Shown: positions 23,653 to 32,571 of the stretch, piece after piece
How positions within the stretch are numbered: the first letter of the stretch is position 1
Layout of the letters: every line of letters begins with the position of its first letter
Virus record (IMG/VR): IMGVR_UViG_3300013233_000093
Span: 158,907-222,906 of that record
Origin: a virus
Length of the DNA: 64,000 nt
Strand: one strand, 5' to 3'
Notes under the pieces: model-generated
Seen by the model: only the letters and a program-made list of their open reading frames with translations
Told to the model about the DNA's origin: nothing
Databases searched by the model: none
Translations under genes and position numbers: made by a program

Positions 23653-24522
23653 ATGTTTAAAATGATTAAAAGGTTGTTTGCCTGGATTAAGAAACTTCCA
23701 GTAATTGTACAAATTATGGTATTGGTTGTAGCCCTGCCCCTGGCTGCCGCGGCAGCTGTGGCATATGCAGTAACAATTGCAATGGTTTTAGTTTGGACAT
23801 GCACGGTTACACTCGCACAATTGTGTGCGAGTGTAACTGCCAAGGGACACCTCTACAGAGTAACCACACCAGACGGCATGGTCGGGTACATCGGAGGTAC
23901 CGTCCACAGTATGGTGCAGGCGCCGATGAAGTATATCCGCGCCGTCCGCGCAACTGGTAATTTGCTGGTGGAATACCGGGGATGTTGGGTTAAGGAAAAC
24001 GCTGTCGAAATTGCGGGGCTTAAGCAGAAGTTCTCTCCGGAGATTCCGGTCGAGCATTTGGTTGAAATGGAGGTAGAGAATGCTATTGCCCCTTTAACCC
24101 AGCTCCTGTTTGGCGGGTTGTTGACAATGGAGCGTACCCTTGAACGACATGCTGATAGCAAGTCGGCTGAGGTAGAGGACTTGCCTTCTATGGCCATGCA
24201 CTTGGATAGCATCCAGTGCCTAACGCCGCTGTACGCGGCGCGTACAGCGGCCATCGGCGCGTTTGCGAGCACAGCGGCGTTTGTAAAGACGGCGTATGCC
24301 ATTACGTACAAGGGCACAACGCCATTAGGCACCCATCTTTGTATGGGTGAGTCGTACGGCCTTAACAGCCGCAGCGCCATTCAGGCGCTGCGGCTGATGG
24401 ACGAGCTGGATGCCGGCCGTCCAGCCACTTTGATGGTCGGCGTGCTCCACCTGTACGCAGGAGGCCCATTCGCCTGCCTTGAGGTCTTAAAAGACAGAGG
24501 CTGCAAAATCGAACGCATGTAA
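23653..24522 (+). CDS. TraB/GumN (Tiki-like) family membrane protein
   Basis: Two N-terminal hydrophobic stretches (residues about 15-58) precede a soluble domain with the TraB/GumN hallmarks. These are the first GxxH motif at G82-T-V-H85 after 'VGYIG', 'NLLVEYRG' matching the usual 'vlvE', 'KSAEVEDLPSMAMHLDSI' matching the 'GLEt...Q...l' region, and the second GxxH at G263-V-L-H266 in 'TLMVGVLHLYAGGPFACLEVLKDRGCKIERM'. The family includes PrgY and the Tiki metalloproteases. It probably acts at the host membrane on a peptide or protein. The gene is hairpin-rich, notably at 23806-23837 (14 bp), 24225-24251 (11 bp) and 24366-24396 (13 bp). Confidence 0.7.
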   Translation: MFKMIKRLFAWIKKLPVIVQIMVLVVALPLAAAAAVAYAVTIAMVLVWTCTVTLAQLCASVTAKGHLYRVTTPDGMVGYIGGTVHSMVQAPMKYIRAVRATGNLLVEYRGCWVKENAVEIAGLKQKFSPEIPVEHLVEMEVENAIAPLTQLLFGGLLTMERTLERHADSKSAEVEDLPSMAMHLDSIQCLTPLYAARTAAIGAFASTAAFVKTAYAITYKGTTPLGTHLCMGESYGLNSRSAIQALRLMDELDAGRPATLMVGVLHLYAGGPFACLEVLKDRGCKIERM

Positions 24523-24532
24523 GTGCGTTCGT

Positions 24533-24571
24533 AGATCTCCTCCGTTTAGGCGGGGGAGATCTTTTTTTTTT
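24533..24571 (+). terminator. Intrinsic terminator of cassette 2
   Basis: A 12-13 bp stem with one G-U pair (from about 24533, loop TTTAG) is followed by eleven T residues. A further 7-bp hairpin (24511-24517 with 24524-24530) spans the stop codon just before it. Confidence 0.9.
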
Positions 24572-24592
24572 TTGCGTTTACAGCATAGACTC

Positions 24593-24620
24593 CTATACAC
24601 AAGCGATCGCTTGTGTATAG
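24593..24620. terminator. 28-nt perfect palindrome after the fibre gene
   Basis: The two 14-nt arms are fully self-complementary. It stands between the convergent TraB-like and fibre genes and may end - strand transcription, although the - strand lacks a clear T-run after it. Confidence 0.55.
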
Positions 24621-24637
24621 ATGACGTATACTTATAT

Positions 24638-25900
24638 TTACAAGACTCCGCAATCCACAGGTCCGACGTATATCGTGTCGGGGTATACCGGTGGTGCACG
24701 GTTTGGATCTATTGGCAAACAGTTTACAATGTCGCTGTCTACGAATGGGAATCCGCCGATAACGCTGCTGCTGTCTGTAACGTCTCCGCTATCTGTGCTG
24801 TCGCCTGAGCTATCGTCGGTGCTGTCGGTGGTGTCTACCACCACAGAGTCATCACTGATAACGCTGCTGCTGTCACTCTCGGTAGCTGTGTCTGCGACGA
24901 CCGTGTCGTCCACACCGGCCTCTACCAGGATGTCGTCTCCAGATACAACCTCGGCAGTACCGCTAGTTGTGTCTGTGGAGGTGCTGTCCGTAGAAGTACT
25001 GTCTGTGCTATCTGTACTGTCACTTGACGTACTATCGGTACTATCCGTAGTGTCAGTAGTGGTGTTATCTGTAACCGTTTCCACCGTGTTATCGGACGTC
25101 TCTACTGTGTCAGTGGTCACTGTAGAAGAACCGTCTGCCTCCACCACCGTGGTTACGGTCTCTGTGGTATACACAGTAGTGACTGGATGATTTGCCAAAT
25201 GCGCTGCCAGTGATTCTTCAGCAGCGATCACCCTAGCAGTAAGCTTAACGTTCTCTTCCACACATGCATGGATGGCAGAAAACATCTGACTCATGTCTTC
25301 CCGCAACCGTCCCATAATTTTTATGGTTCTGCTGTCCTGCTCTTTAAGGGCAAGTCCAGCTAGATTTAACGGGCGTGACTCCACAAGCGATTGCTGCAGT
25401 CCCAACACACTGTCCCGTAACGGATTAAGGTGCGTGATTTGCGATAGTGGATGCGTGTGATCCTCTGGTGTAAACCCGCCGGGTATCTCAGTTAGATTGT
25501 TAAACGAGACGGACGTGGTTTTAACCGCATCGATCGTGGCACGCAGATCCATGATCAGTTGGTTACTGCGACCTTCCACACCACCGACTGCCTGATAGGT
25601 TAACAGTACTTTACTGTATACTCCGGGGTTTGTGATGTGGATTGCCGTGGCGGTTTCTATGCCAGTGGCCAAGGTGATGTCTGCATCTATGCTGTAAAAG
25701 TCATAGTCCGTACCAAGTAACAGAGGGACGCTAACGCCTTCTGCTCGCAGTATCAACCCTGGCGTGTACATGAGACCGTGGTTGGCCACGATAATGTACG
25801 CCGTAGTGGCAGATACCTCATGTAACTCATCTACGATGTAGTTGGAGGGGTTAGCCGCCGTACCATCGTATCTGTATTTTAAGGCGTTTACGACAGACAT
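24638..25900 (-). CDS. Tail fibre-like protein with Ser/Thr/Asp-repeat tail, 420 aa
   Basis: The N-terminal 110 residues ('NYIVDELHEVSATTAYIIVANHGLMYTPGLIL...LLGTDYDFYSID...VLLTYQAVGG') match the N-termini of the proteins at 35966 and 37692 and are probably the virion attachment domain. A helical region follows. The C-terminal third (about 265-385) is low-complexity Thr/Ser/Asp sequence ('TDSTDSTSSDSTDSTDS') like a flexible stalk. A short ordered end follows. It should be a short fibre or spacer on the tail. Confidence 0.6.
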   Translation of the reverse strand: MSVVNALKYRYDGTAANPSNYIVDELHEVSATTAYIIVANHGLMYTPGLILRAEGVSVPLLLGTDYDFYSIDADITLATGIETATAIHITNPGVYSKVLLTYQAVGGVEGRSNQLIMDLRATIDAVKTTSVSFNNLTEIPGGFTPEDHTHPLSQITHLNPLRDSVLGLQQSLVESRPLNLAGLALKEQDSRTIKIMGRLREDMSQMFSAIHACVEENVKLTARVIAAEESLAAHLANHPVTTVYTTETVTTVVEADGSSTVTTDTVETSDNTVETVTDNTTTDTTDSTDSTSSDSTDSTDSTSTDSTSTDTTSGTAEVVSGDDILVEAGVDDTVVADTATESDSSSVISDDSVVVDTTDSTDDSSGDSTDSGDVTDSSSVIGGFPFVDSDIVNCLPIDPNRAPPVYPDTIYVGPVDCGVL

Positions 25901-25915
25901 TGTATCGTGCCCTCA

Positions 25916-26293
25916 TTAAATAATATCGTCAAAGAAATGCGTACGTATGTACCCGTATACCCTCGTGCCTAATTGCATGGCGGATGCTCTACGAGGCTTC
26001 ACCTCGCAAGCAGCCAGTGCCATTTTAAAGTGTTCGTTAGCCACTGTCCAACCGTGCCCGTTTACCAATAGCCAGTCGTGAACTACTGCAGCAAGAAAGT
26101 ACTTATCTACAGGAGGGTAAAGTCCCCACAGCCATCTTGGCACTGAAGCGCCGTCCGTCACAAACCCTGCTTCTATATCGTAACCCAAGATCGTAATCTT
26201 ATCGCGCAGTCGATAGCGCACCGTCGGGTTATCCACAGAAGGGAGTAAGATGTCGACAGCGACGCATTTGATGTCTTTAAGCGTGGATTGCAT
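25916..26293 (-). CDS. DUF1353 family protein, 125 aa
   Basis: The sequence 'GFVTDGASVPRWLWGLYPPVDKYFLAAVVHDWLL' is the signature of DUF1353: a 'TDGaSvP' turn, then 'P', then 'HDwL'. Many tailed phages and prophages encode it near tail or lysis genes; the conserved Asp and His suggest a hydrolase, but the reaction is not established. It begins 15 bases before the fibre gene. Confidence 0.75.
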   Translation of the reverse strand: MQSTLKDIKCVAVDILLPSVDNPTVRYRLRDKITILGYDIEAGFVTDGASVPRWLWGLYPPVDKYFLAAVVHDWLLVNGHGWTVANEHFKMALAACEVKPRRASAMQLGTRVYGYIRTHFFDDII

Positions 26294-26398
26294 TACCTAC
26301 TCCTTTTTAAAACCGCCGAGCACTCTTATAAAAGAACCCGGTAAATAAATTAGCCATCCGTGGTATACTCACGCTAACATGAGCTCCCTTTCCCTCTA

Positions 26399-26473
26399 AA
26401 CGCGATGTGACCGTGCGGCTAGGCACAGCCCCTACACCATGCCTTTGCCGCAGCAAGCGGATGGCATCGCGTT
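26399..26473 (-). other. Structured intergenic element
   Basis: Three nested stems are visible: 26399-26407 with 26465-26473 (9 bp), 26414-26419 with 26447-26452 (6 bp), and 26421-26425 with 26440-26444 (5 bp). It lies after the stop of the - strand propeller gene and has no following T-run, so it may be a structured 3' UTR or small RNA rather than a simple terminator. The remainder of the 186-base gap holds only a possible 16-21 aa frame ending near 26310. Confidence 0.45.
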
Positions 26474-26479
26474 CCTCCT

Positions 26480-28213
26480 TTAACCCAGCACGTGTACTAA
26501 GCCGGTGTTCAAACCAGCCGCGTCGTTCCCTGTGCTACCGGCCAACCCACGAATGCCAGACAAGTCAACAGACACGTCGTGTCCGAAACTGTCCCCGCTC
26601 AGTGAACTGGCTGATACGATAGACGCAGTGTTGCCCCAGACAGAAGCTGTATTTAGATACACTAAAACCATGCCTGTTTCAACGGCTGCGTTATCTTGAA
26701 ACGGAGCGCCAACAAGTAACGTCAAACCGTCACCTGATAGTGCCACCGAGGTCCCAAAGTTTGCACCCAGCTCAACGGTGGGCGCTTCTATCTTTGTAAC
26801 TGCAGTCCATACGGACGTTGTGTTACTGTAAATGTACACACCACCGGCACCGGCCAGTGTAGCGTCATCTGCATTAGCGCCAATGGCACACGTAAGCCCG
26901 TCGTTTGAGATGGACACCGCAAAGCCAAAGTGATCGTTAGCGGTTACGCTTAGATCTGTCAATTCAGACGTAAGGCTCCATGCACCAGCAGCCAGTGTGT
27001 ATACTTCCGCTTTACCTGCACCTACTCCTGCAGTAGAGTCATAGGGAGACCCCACTACCAGATTGTTGGCGAGGCCGTCGACGTCGACTGCGTGACCAAA
27101 GTACCCGTCAGCGATAGCCACTGGCGGTGCAATACCTGCGGTCTGTGTCCACACACCTAAGGCGTCTTTCGTGAACACGTACACATAGCCCGCCGTCGTG
27201 ACCGGGATCACGCCCACTGTTTTAGTAGGTGATCCAATTACCACGCAGTTACCTGCGGTGTTTACACTCACACTGTAGCCGAACCATCCGATGTCTGTGT
27301 GATCCAATGGCACCAGTGATGTATCCAGTGTCCAGACACTGCCTGTGCGTTTATACACATGTACCGCACCAGCACCGACTACGTTATTGACATTACTGTT
27401 ACCATACGCACCCACGGTTAAAACATCGCCCGTTTCGTTAAGAGACACGTCACAACCAAAGTATGCGCTGGCTTGTCCAAGCGGATGCATGAGTTTTTCT
27501 TTCTCTACCCAAATACCTGCGACTTGTTCATAAAGAAACACGGCGCCTGAGTCTAGTCCGAGTGTGTCGTCCAGATACATACCTACAGCTGCGTACACGC
27601 CGTTTCCAGAGATAGCAGTGGCATTGCCATACTGACCGCCTAAAGACGGCGTAGAGGGCACCAGCGTCCCTACAGTGCCTGTGATGTCCAACGCTTCCAC
27701 GGTGAACGACGTCACAGGACCAAACTCAGAGACCACGCCGTTACTGCCTTCGTAACTTACACGAGCAAAGTATTGAGTGGTGGCGTTTAGTGTAACGCCC
27801 AGCGCACCCAAATCCACTGTGTTACTGGTACTCACGGTTCTACCACTGTCGTACACTACGTTGGTAAATGTAACGTCTAACGCAAGCACCAGGCGATAAG
27901 CCACTTGGGTGTCTGAGTTATAGTTTACATCCACGCCCGTAAAGGAAGACAGTGTGATGATTGGAGAGGGCACTACGTTTAACGCACCGTTAACTGGCAC
28001 CGTTACCTTGGGAGGCGCCACGCCTGTTAAGATAGACGAGGTAATCGCCTGACCACCGGGTGTACTGCCGTCGTGAATGTGAATCACGGGCGCCGCTGTA
28101 TCGGTATAATCAATCACCATTTCATTTAGAGGACCTGTGTAGGCGCCGTTAGCGCCTGCCGTAAACGTGCGTTTCCACAGCCACGGCTCGGTCATTTGTT
28201 TTTCGCCAGCCAT
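26480..28213 (-). CDS. Tail fibre with beta-propeller (FG-GAP-like), 577 aa
   Basis: Residues 1-75 resemble an attachment domain ('NEMVIDYTDTAAPVIHIHDGSTPGGQ'). Residues about 80-190 look like an Ig/Fn3 module ('PVNGALNVVPSPIITLSSF...TQYFARVSYEGSNGVVSEFGPVTSFTV'). The remainder is a propeller with about seven blades, each 'FG..V.....G..L.VGA......G..YVY'. Two neighbours share the design. It is likely a receptor-binding adhesin. Confidence 0.75.
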   Translation of the reverse strand: MAGEKQMTEPWLWKRTFTAGANGAYTGPLNEMVIDYTDTAAPVIHIHDGSTPGGQAITSSILTGVAPPKVTVPVNGALNVVPSPIITLSSFTGVDVNYNSDTQVAYRLVLALDVTFTNVVYDSGRTVSTSNTVDLGALGVTLNATTQYFARVSYEGSNGVVSEFGPVTSFTVEALDITGTVGTLVPSTPSLGGQYGNATAISGNGVYAAVGMYLDDTLGLDSGAVFLYEQVAGIWVEKEKLMHPLGQASAYFGCDVSLNETGDVLTVGAYGNSNVNNVVGAGAVHVYKRTGSVWTLDTSLVPLDHTDIGWFGYSVSVNTAGNCVVIGSPTKTVGVIPVTTAGYVYVFTKDALGVWTQTAGIAPPVAIADGYFGHAVDVDGLANNLVVGSPYDSTAGVGAGKAEVYTLAAGAWSLTSELTDLSVTANDHFGFAVSISNDGLTCAIGANADDATLAGAGGVYIYSNTTSVWTAVTKIEAPTVELGANFGTSVALSGDGLTLLVGAPFQDNAAVETGMVLVYLNTASVWGNTASIVSASSLSGDSFGHDVSVDLSGIRGLAGSTGNDAAGLNTGLVHVLG

Positions 28214-28222
28214 TAACCTCTC

Positions 28223-29902
28223 CTAAGCGTATGTGTATACCGCACCGGCTTCGTTACCGTTAGTGCCTTCACCGAAAGCACCCACTGCACCGACAGAACC
28301 GTCTGCTGATAATGATGTTGAAATACCCACGTAATCGTAGGACGTTGCGTTACTTGCGGAAACAGAGGTGCCAGCTTGCACCCACGTGCCTGTGGCTTTA
28401 GAGAAAATACTAAAGTCACCTGCGTACACGTTAGCCCCATACGCACCTGCAATGATTAACAGCCCGTCACCTGAGATGGCAACCGAACGACCAAACGCAT
28501 CGCTTGCAGATAACCCGGAAGGCACCAGTCGTGTACCACTGTCCCATGCACCGTTAACGGTATCGTAAGTGAATACGTATATCGCGCCTGCAGAAGTCGC
28601 AGTGGCATCTTCACCGTACGCACCGATTACAACAGTATTACCGTCAGTAGACGAATCCACCGAGTAACCAAAGTATCCGTAAAGCTCGGGAGTGGGTGGG
28701 TAGAGTACATCGTCTTCGTTATAACCACCACCGCCATCGGGTGAGAATACGAACACGGCACCTGCGTCGGTTTGACCTGCATCGTCGGACAAATAAGCGC
28801 CCACGAACAAGCGTGACGCATCCCCCGCCATAGACACAGACGTCCCAAAGCGATCGCCGGTAGTGGTGTTATTAGCCAACACTTCGTTTTCTTTGCCGTC
28901 TGTAAAATCGCGGTTATCGGGATCCCACGTATAAACAGCACCGCTGGAGTTACCATTAGCTGGATTAAGGTCGGAACCTGCTGCTAACCATAAACCGTCA
29001 TCAGAGATGGATACTGAAATGCCTAACTGGTCATCTTGATTACCCGTAGCCAGCATTTTTACATCTTCACTCCAGTTGTTCCCGCCGCCGCCGTCTAGGA
29101 AGATATAGATAGCGCCTTCTGCGGGAGCATTACCGCCATCGTGCATATAAGCACCAACCGCCAGTACATCACCCACGTCGTTCAACGACACAGAGTAACC
29201 AAAGAAATCGCCAGATTGTGTATCGCTGCCTGTAAATGCCGCGTCCTCGATCCATTTCAAGGTAGGTGCATCCCATTTATAGATATACACCTTACCGCCG
29301 TCAGTACCAGCATCAGTTTGCAAGTACGAACCTACGGCTAATGTCAGTCCATCGGCAGACAATGCCACCGACTGTCCAAAGCGATCGCCGCCAGCAGCAT
29401 CACTGGCGTAAACGATGTCTGTCTCTGTAGACAAGACATCTGCCAATGTGCTAAAGGAAATCACAGGTGACCATGAGGACAACGGTGCAAGGTTGGATTC
29501 ATAGCGCACTTGGATGTAGTACGTAGTACCTTGGATTAACGTAAGTCCTAACGAGGTTAAATCCAACGACGTTAGGTTCGCGGTATCACGGGACGTATCC
29601 ACGACTAACGTGGACATGGCTGCGTCTGTAGCCACTCGCCAGTAAGAGGCCACGTGCGTGCCGTCTCCTGACATTGTACTTGCGGTTACAACAGGAGCAG
29701 TGGTAAACCCACCAGCACCGTCCAGTGGGGAAGTCACGGAAGGAGCTGTAATGGCAAACCCTACTGGGTCTAACGAGACACCACCCGCCACTGTATTTTG
29801 AATCAACAACTGTCCCTTGCCTTCCCGAACAAGCAACTCGCCATACTCGCCTGCTTTAGCGGGCGCTTCTAAGGCAGTCAACGGATGTAGTTTTACTCGC
29901 AT
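28223..29902 (-). CDS. Tail fibre with beta-propeller (FG-GAP-like), 559 aa
   Basis: Same architecture as the neighbour: a short N-terminal part ('AGEYGELLVREGKGQLLIQN'), an Ig/Fn3-like module to about residue 160, then seven or so blades with 'DRFGQSVALSADGLTLAVGSY', 'DFFGYSVSLNDVGDVLAVGAY', 'DQLGISVSISDDGLWLAAGSD' and similar. The Asp-rich turns fit calcium-binding FG-GAP blades. Probably one of several alternative adhesins. Confidence 0.75.
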   Translation of the reverse strand: MRVKLHPLTALEAPAKAGEYGELLVREGKGQLLIQNTVAGGVSLDPVGFAITAPSVTSPLDGAGGFTTAPVVTASTMSGDGTHVASYWRVATDAAMSTLVVDTSRDTANLTSLDLTSLGLTLIQGTTYYIQVRYESNLAPLSSWSPVISFSTLADVLSTETDIVYASDAAGGDRFGQSVALSADGLTLAVGSYLQTDAGTDGGKVYIYKWDAPTLKWIEDAAFTGSDTQSGDFFGYSVSLNDVGDVLAVGAYMHDGGNAPAEGAIYIFLDGGGGNNWSEDVKMLATGNQDDQLGISVSISDDGLWLAAGSDLNPANGNSSGAVYTWDPDNRDFTDGKENEVLANNTTTGDRFGTSVSMAGDASRLFVGAYLSDDAGQTDAGAVFVFSPDGGGGYNEDDVLYPPTPELYGYFGYSVDSSTDGNTVVIGAYGEDATATSAGAIYVFTYDTVNGAWDSGTRLVPSGLSASDAFGRSVAISGDGLLIIAGAYGANVYAGDFSIFSKATGTWVQAGTSVSASNATSYDYVGISTSLSADGSVGAVGAFGEGTNGNEAGAVYTYA

Positions 29903-29912
29903 GACATCTCCC

Positions 29913-30623
29913 CTAAAGCGCTAAAGCATCTGCAATAGCTGTGGTAAAACGCTGTGATACGTTAATGTCTTGTAACGCAGGAAGATCTCCTGTGGAGACC
30001 GCCAAGTTCATCTGGATCTCCAACTCACCACGCACCTTATAACCCAGTGCGTAACGAGTAAGGATCGCACGATACAGCTCAGTAGCCGCAGTGCTGTCCG
30101 CGATGTCCAAAGAAGCAGATGCATTACGATCCGCCAGATGTCCTGGTGTGTTTAGATTGACTACTGCTTTGGCACGCCAAGTAGTGGCGGCTGCCCAGCC
30201 TGCAGTAAAGGCATCCATCAGATCTTTCGCGTCAGACTTAGCCGCGCCGTCGTGTGAGATCATCACTCCGCTGTAAGGCAGTCGAGTGGTGATGTACCGT
30301 TTATGCACGGCTTTCAACTCACGCAGTTTTACGTCCAACAACTCTTCGGCAGTCATATCCACTGCACTGTAGTTGATTGTAATGGTTGAATCGTTTTCTT
30401 CTCTACCGATCACCCGTAGACGTTGGTTTGGGCTTACAGGCGGCTTATTAGCCACGACCTGTTTTACAACCAGATGGTCTCCGATGGCAGCGCCACCGTG
30501 GATGGATCCTGGCACCAGGTTAGGGTCAATGCCGTTTCGTGCAGCCAGGTCACGCACTGCGATGGGATCGTATTCCACAGGACCCATAACACGTTTACCA
30601 CTTCTAAAAATTTCGCACAACAC
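29913..30623 (-). CDS. Tail protein with DUF4376-like domain, 236 aa
   Basis: Residues about 100-215 ('TAEELLDVKLRELKAVHKRYITTRLPYSGVMISHDGAAKSDAKDLMDAFTAGW...TWRAKAVV...TELYRAILTRYALGY') resemble the DUF4376 region found in phage tail proteins, usually near fibres. It starts at GTG 30623 after AGGAG. It is sandwiched between propeller fibres and may help attach or assemble them. Confidence 0.55.
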   Translation of the reverse strand: MLCEIFRSGKRVMGPVEYDPIAVRDLAARNGIDPNLVPGSIHGGAAIGDHLVVKQVVANKPPVSPNQRLRVIGREENDSTITINYSAVDMTAEELLDVKLRELKAVHKRYITTRLPYSGVMISHDGAAKSDAKDLMDAFTAGWAAATTWRAKAVVNLNTPGHLADRNASASLDIADSTAATELYRAILTRYALGYKVRGELEIQMNLAVSTGDLPALQDINVSQRFTTAIADALAL

Positions 30624-30635
30624 GTTATACCACTC

Positions 30636-32354
30636 CTATCCGAATAAAATAACACCGCCGCCGTTTACAACGACGCTTGCATCTGATGCAGCACCTGCTG
30701 CTAATGTATCGCCACGATCGCTTACCGCCAGAGAACTGCCCAGCTTACCGCTGGCACCTACTGTGGTGCTGGTTAAGGTCACGGTCTCTATCCAGTTATT
30801 GGACAGATCTTTACTGAACATATAGATACTGCCCGCATCCACGCCGCCTGCTACTGTGTCTTTAAGACGCGCAGATACGAAGAGTTGGTCGCTGGTGGAT
30901 GTGAACACAAGCGCACCGCCAAAGGCATCGCCGAGTACGGTGGTCGCGGGCTTTAACAATCCATATTCTGTCCAGACACTGTTAATGTCCTTTCTATACA
31001 AATGCACTGTCCCTGTCTCTGTGCCGATCCCGCCTTCAGTGGGTGCGCCTACAGCGATCACACTGGCATCCGGACTGATGCAGACACTAAGGCCAAACTG
31101 TCCGTCTGCTTGTGGTGTAGACGATGTCAACGCGACTTCCGTCCACACACCTAAGACTTGCTCAAACACATACGCATCACCGGTCTTACCGGATGCTGCT
31201 CCGTGATATGTACCAATCACAATTACTTTCTTGTCATCCGACACACTTAGAGAGTACCCGAACTGTGCGGCTGTGACTTGTACCGCAGGCGTTAACACAC
31301 CTTTGTTATACCAGTCGTTTGCAGCATCCACTTCAAAGATTTGTGCAGTGCCCAGGGCGGTTGAATTACGCTCACCCACCACGACCATTGTGCCGTCAGA
31401 AGACACAGTCAGTGAACTGCCAAATAACGCAGATGCCACAGGAGTGTTAGACACCACTGTTTTCTCTAGTGTGTATGCGCCGTTTACTCTACGGTAGATA
31501 TGCACTTGTCCTGCGTTAGTGACCACGGAGCCGTTTACCACTGGATCTCCCAGTGCTTCAGATATAACAAGTACTTGTCCGTCATTAGACATGGCCATGG
31601 CCTGTCCAAAGTAACTGTATGTTACACCGGCGGGTGAGAAGATGCGTTGTGTCTCCACGTAAGCGTTGTTTACCAATTCACTGATATAGACAGATCCAGT
31701 ATCAATGATGGCGTTACCGTCTTCGTATGGCGCTCCTGTGGCCATAATGCTGCCATCGCCAGAGAGGGCTACTGAAGAACCAAAGAAATCATCTGCTGCT
31801 GCATCGGACGCCACAACGTGTGCTAATTCAGCTGTGGGATACGCCAACGCTACGGTAAAGCTTACAGGCGCACTCCAGTCAGACATTACCCCTGCAATAG
31901 AAGTATACCGCACTCTAGCGTAATACGTACCTACTGATAGTGGCGAGTTAAGACTGGCTACATCGAACTGCGTTAAAGCAGTATAAGACTCTGGTATATT
32001 AGCTACCAGGTTTTTCATTGTTACGTCGGTGGCGATTTCCCAAAAGGCAGTGGCTTGCTGTGCTACAGATTTATCACTGTTGATTCCTTCGAAAGGAACT
32101 GCAGATAACATAGGTTCTGGATGCACGCCTGTACTGCCTTCCACAGGCGTCACCATGATGGGTGTTACTACACCACCAATGCCAGTGCCCATCGCCGGAT
32201 AACCGCCTGGTGTAACGCCGTCACCCAAGCGTAAGCGAGGGGTGATATCACGACGATCTACAAACAACTCATCCTTTAACTGGATGTTGTTGAATAAGTC
32301 CGTCGCGTTAAACGAGTTTAAAACTACCGGCTGTGTTAAGAATACAGTAGGCAT
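30636..32354 (-). CDS. Tail fibre with beta-propeller (FG-GAP-like), 572 aa
   Basis: The N-terminal ~70 residues ('IQLKDELFVDRRDITPRLRLGDGVTPGGYPAMG') are like the attachment region at 26480. An Ig/Fn3-like module follows to about 170, then seven blades ('DDFFGSSVALSGDGSIMATGAPY', 'YFGQAMAMSNDGQVLVISEA', 'LFGSSLTVSSDGTMVVVGER' and so on). Third copy of this fibre design in 6 kb. Confidence 0.75.
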   Translation of the reverse strand: MPTVFLTQPVVLNSFNATDLFNNIQLKDELFVDRRDITPRLRLGDGVTPGGYPAMGTGIGGVVTPIMVTPVEGSTGVHPEPMLSAVPFEGINSDKSVAQQATAFWEIATDVTMKNLVANIPESYTALTQFDVASLNSPLSVGTYYARVRYTSIAGVMSDWSAPVSFTVALAYPTAELAHVVASDAAADDFFGSSVALSGDGSIMATGAPYEDGNAIIDTGSVYISELVNNAYVETQRIFSPAGVTYSYFGQAMAMSNDGQVLVISEALGDPVVNGSVVTNAGQVHIYRRVNGAYTLEKTVVSNTPVASALFGSSLTVSSDGTMVVVGERNSTALGTAQIFEVDAANDWYNKGVLTPAVQVTAAQFGYSLSVSDDKKVIVIGTYHGAASGKTGDAYVFEQVLGVWTEVALTSSTPQADGQFGLSVCISPDASVIAVGAPTEGGIGTETGTVHLYRKDINSVWTEYGLLKPATTVLGDAFGGALVFTSTSDQLFVSARLKDTVAGGVDAGSIYMFSKDLSNNWIETVTLTSTTVGASGKLGSSLAVSDRGDTLAAGAASDASVVVNGGGVILFG

Positions 32355-32364
32355 GACTACTCCT

Positions 32365-32571
32365 TTACTTAGGTTTACCGCCCCCTACAAAAAAGGCAGT
32401 GCCGTTACAAAATTTCTGCACTGAGCTAACAAAGCCGTACAGCTGAGAGATCGTTAACGCTCTTTCCTTAGGCGGTAAGCCGTTAAGCCGATCTGTCAAT
32501 TTAGACATGTAATCCGCACCTTTATAGAAGTGATCGGAAAAGGCCTCTCGTGTTCTGTTGGCGGGCATCAT
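32365..32571 (-). CDS. Hypothetical protein, 68 aa
   Basis: Its ATG overlaps the stop of the upstream gene (TGATG arrangement), which fixes the start. Helical and basic, with a Gly-rich C-terminus ('FFVGGGKPK'). It lies between fibre genes; a chaperone or connector role is possible but unsupported. Confidence 0.6.
   Translation of the reverse strand: MMPANRTREAFSDHFYKGADYMSKLTDRLNGLPPKERALTISQLYGFVSSVQKFCNGTAFFVGGGKPK

Noticed and set aside
24621-25190. A 189-codon Ser/Val-rich frame on the + strand
   Set aside because: It mirrors the Ser/Thr/Asp repeat of the - strand fibre gene and has no ribosome site.
26294-26398. A 16- or 21-residue frame ('MANLFTGFFYKSARRF')
   Set aside because: Very short and with a poor ribosome site; not enough support to call a gene.
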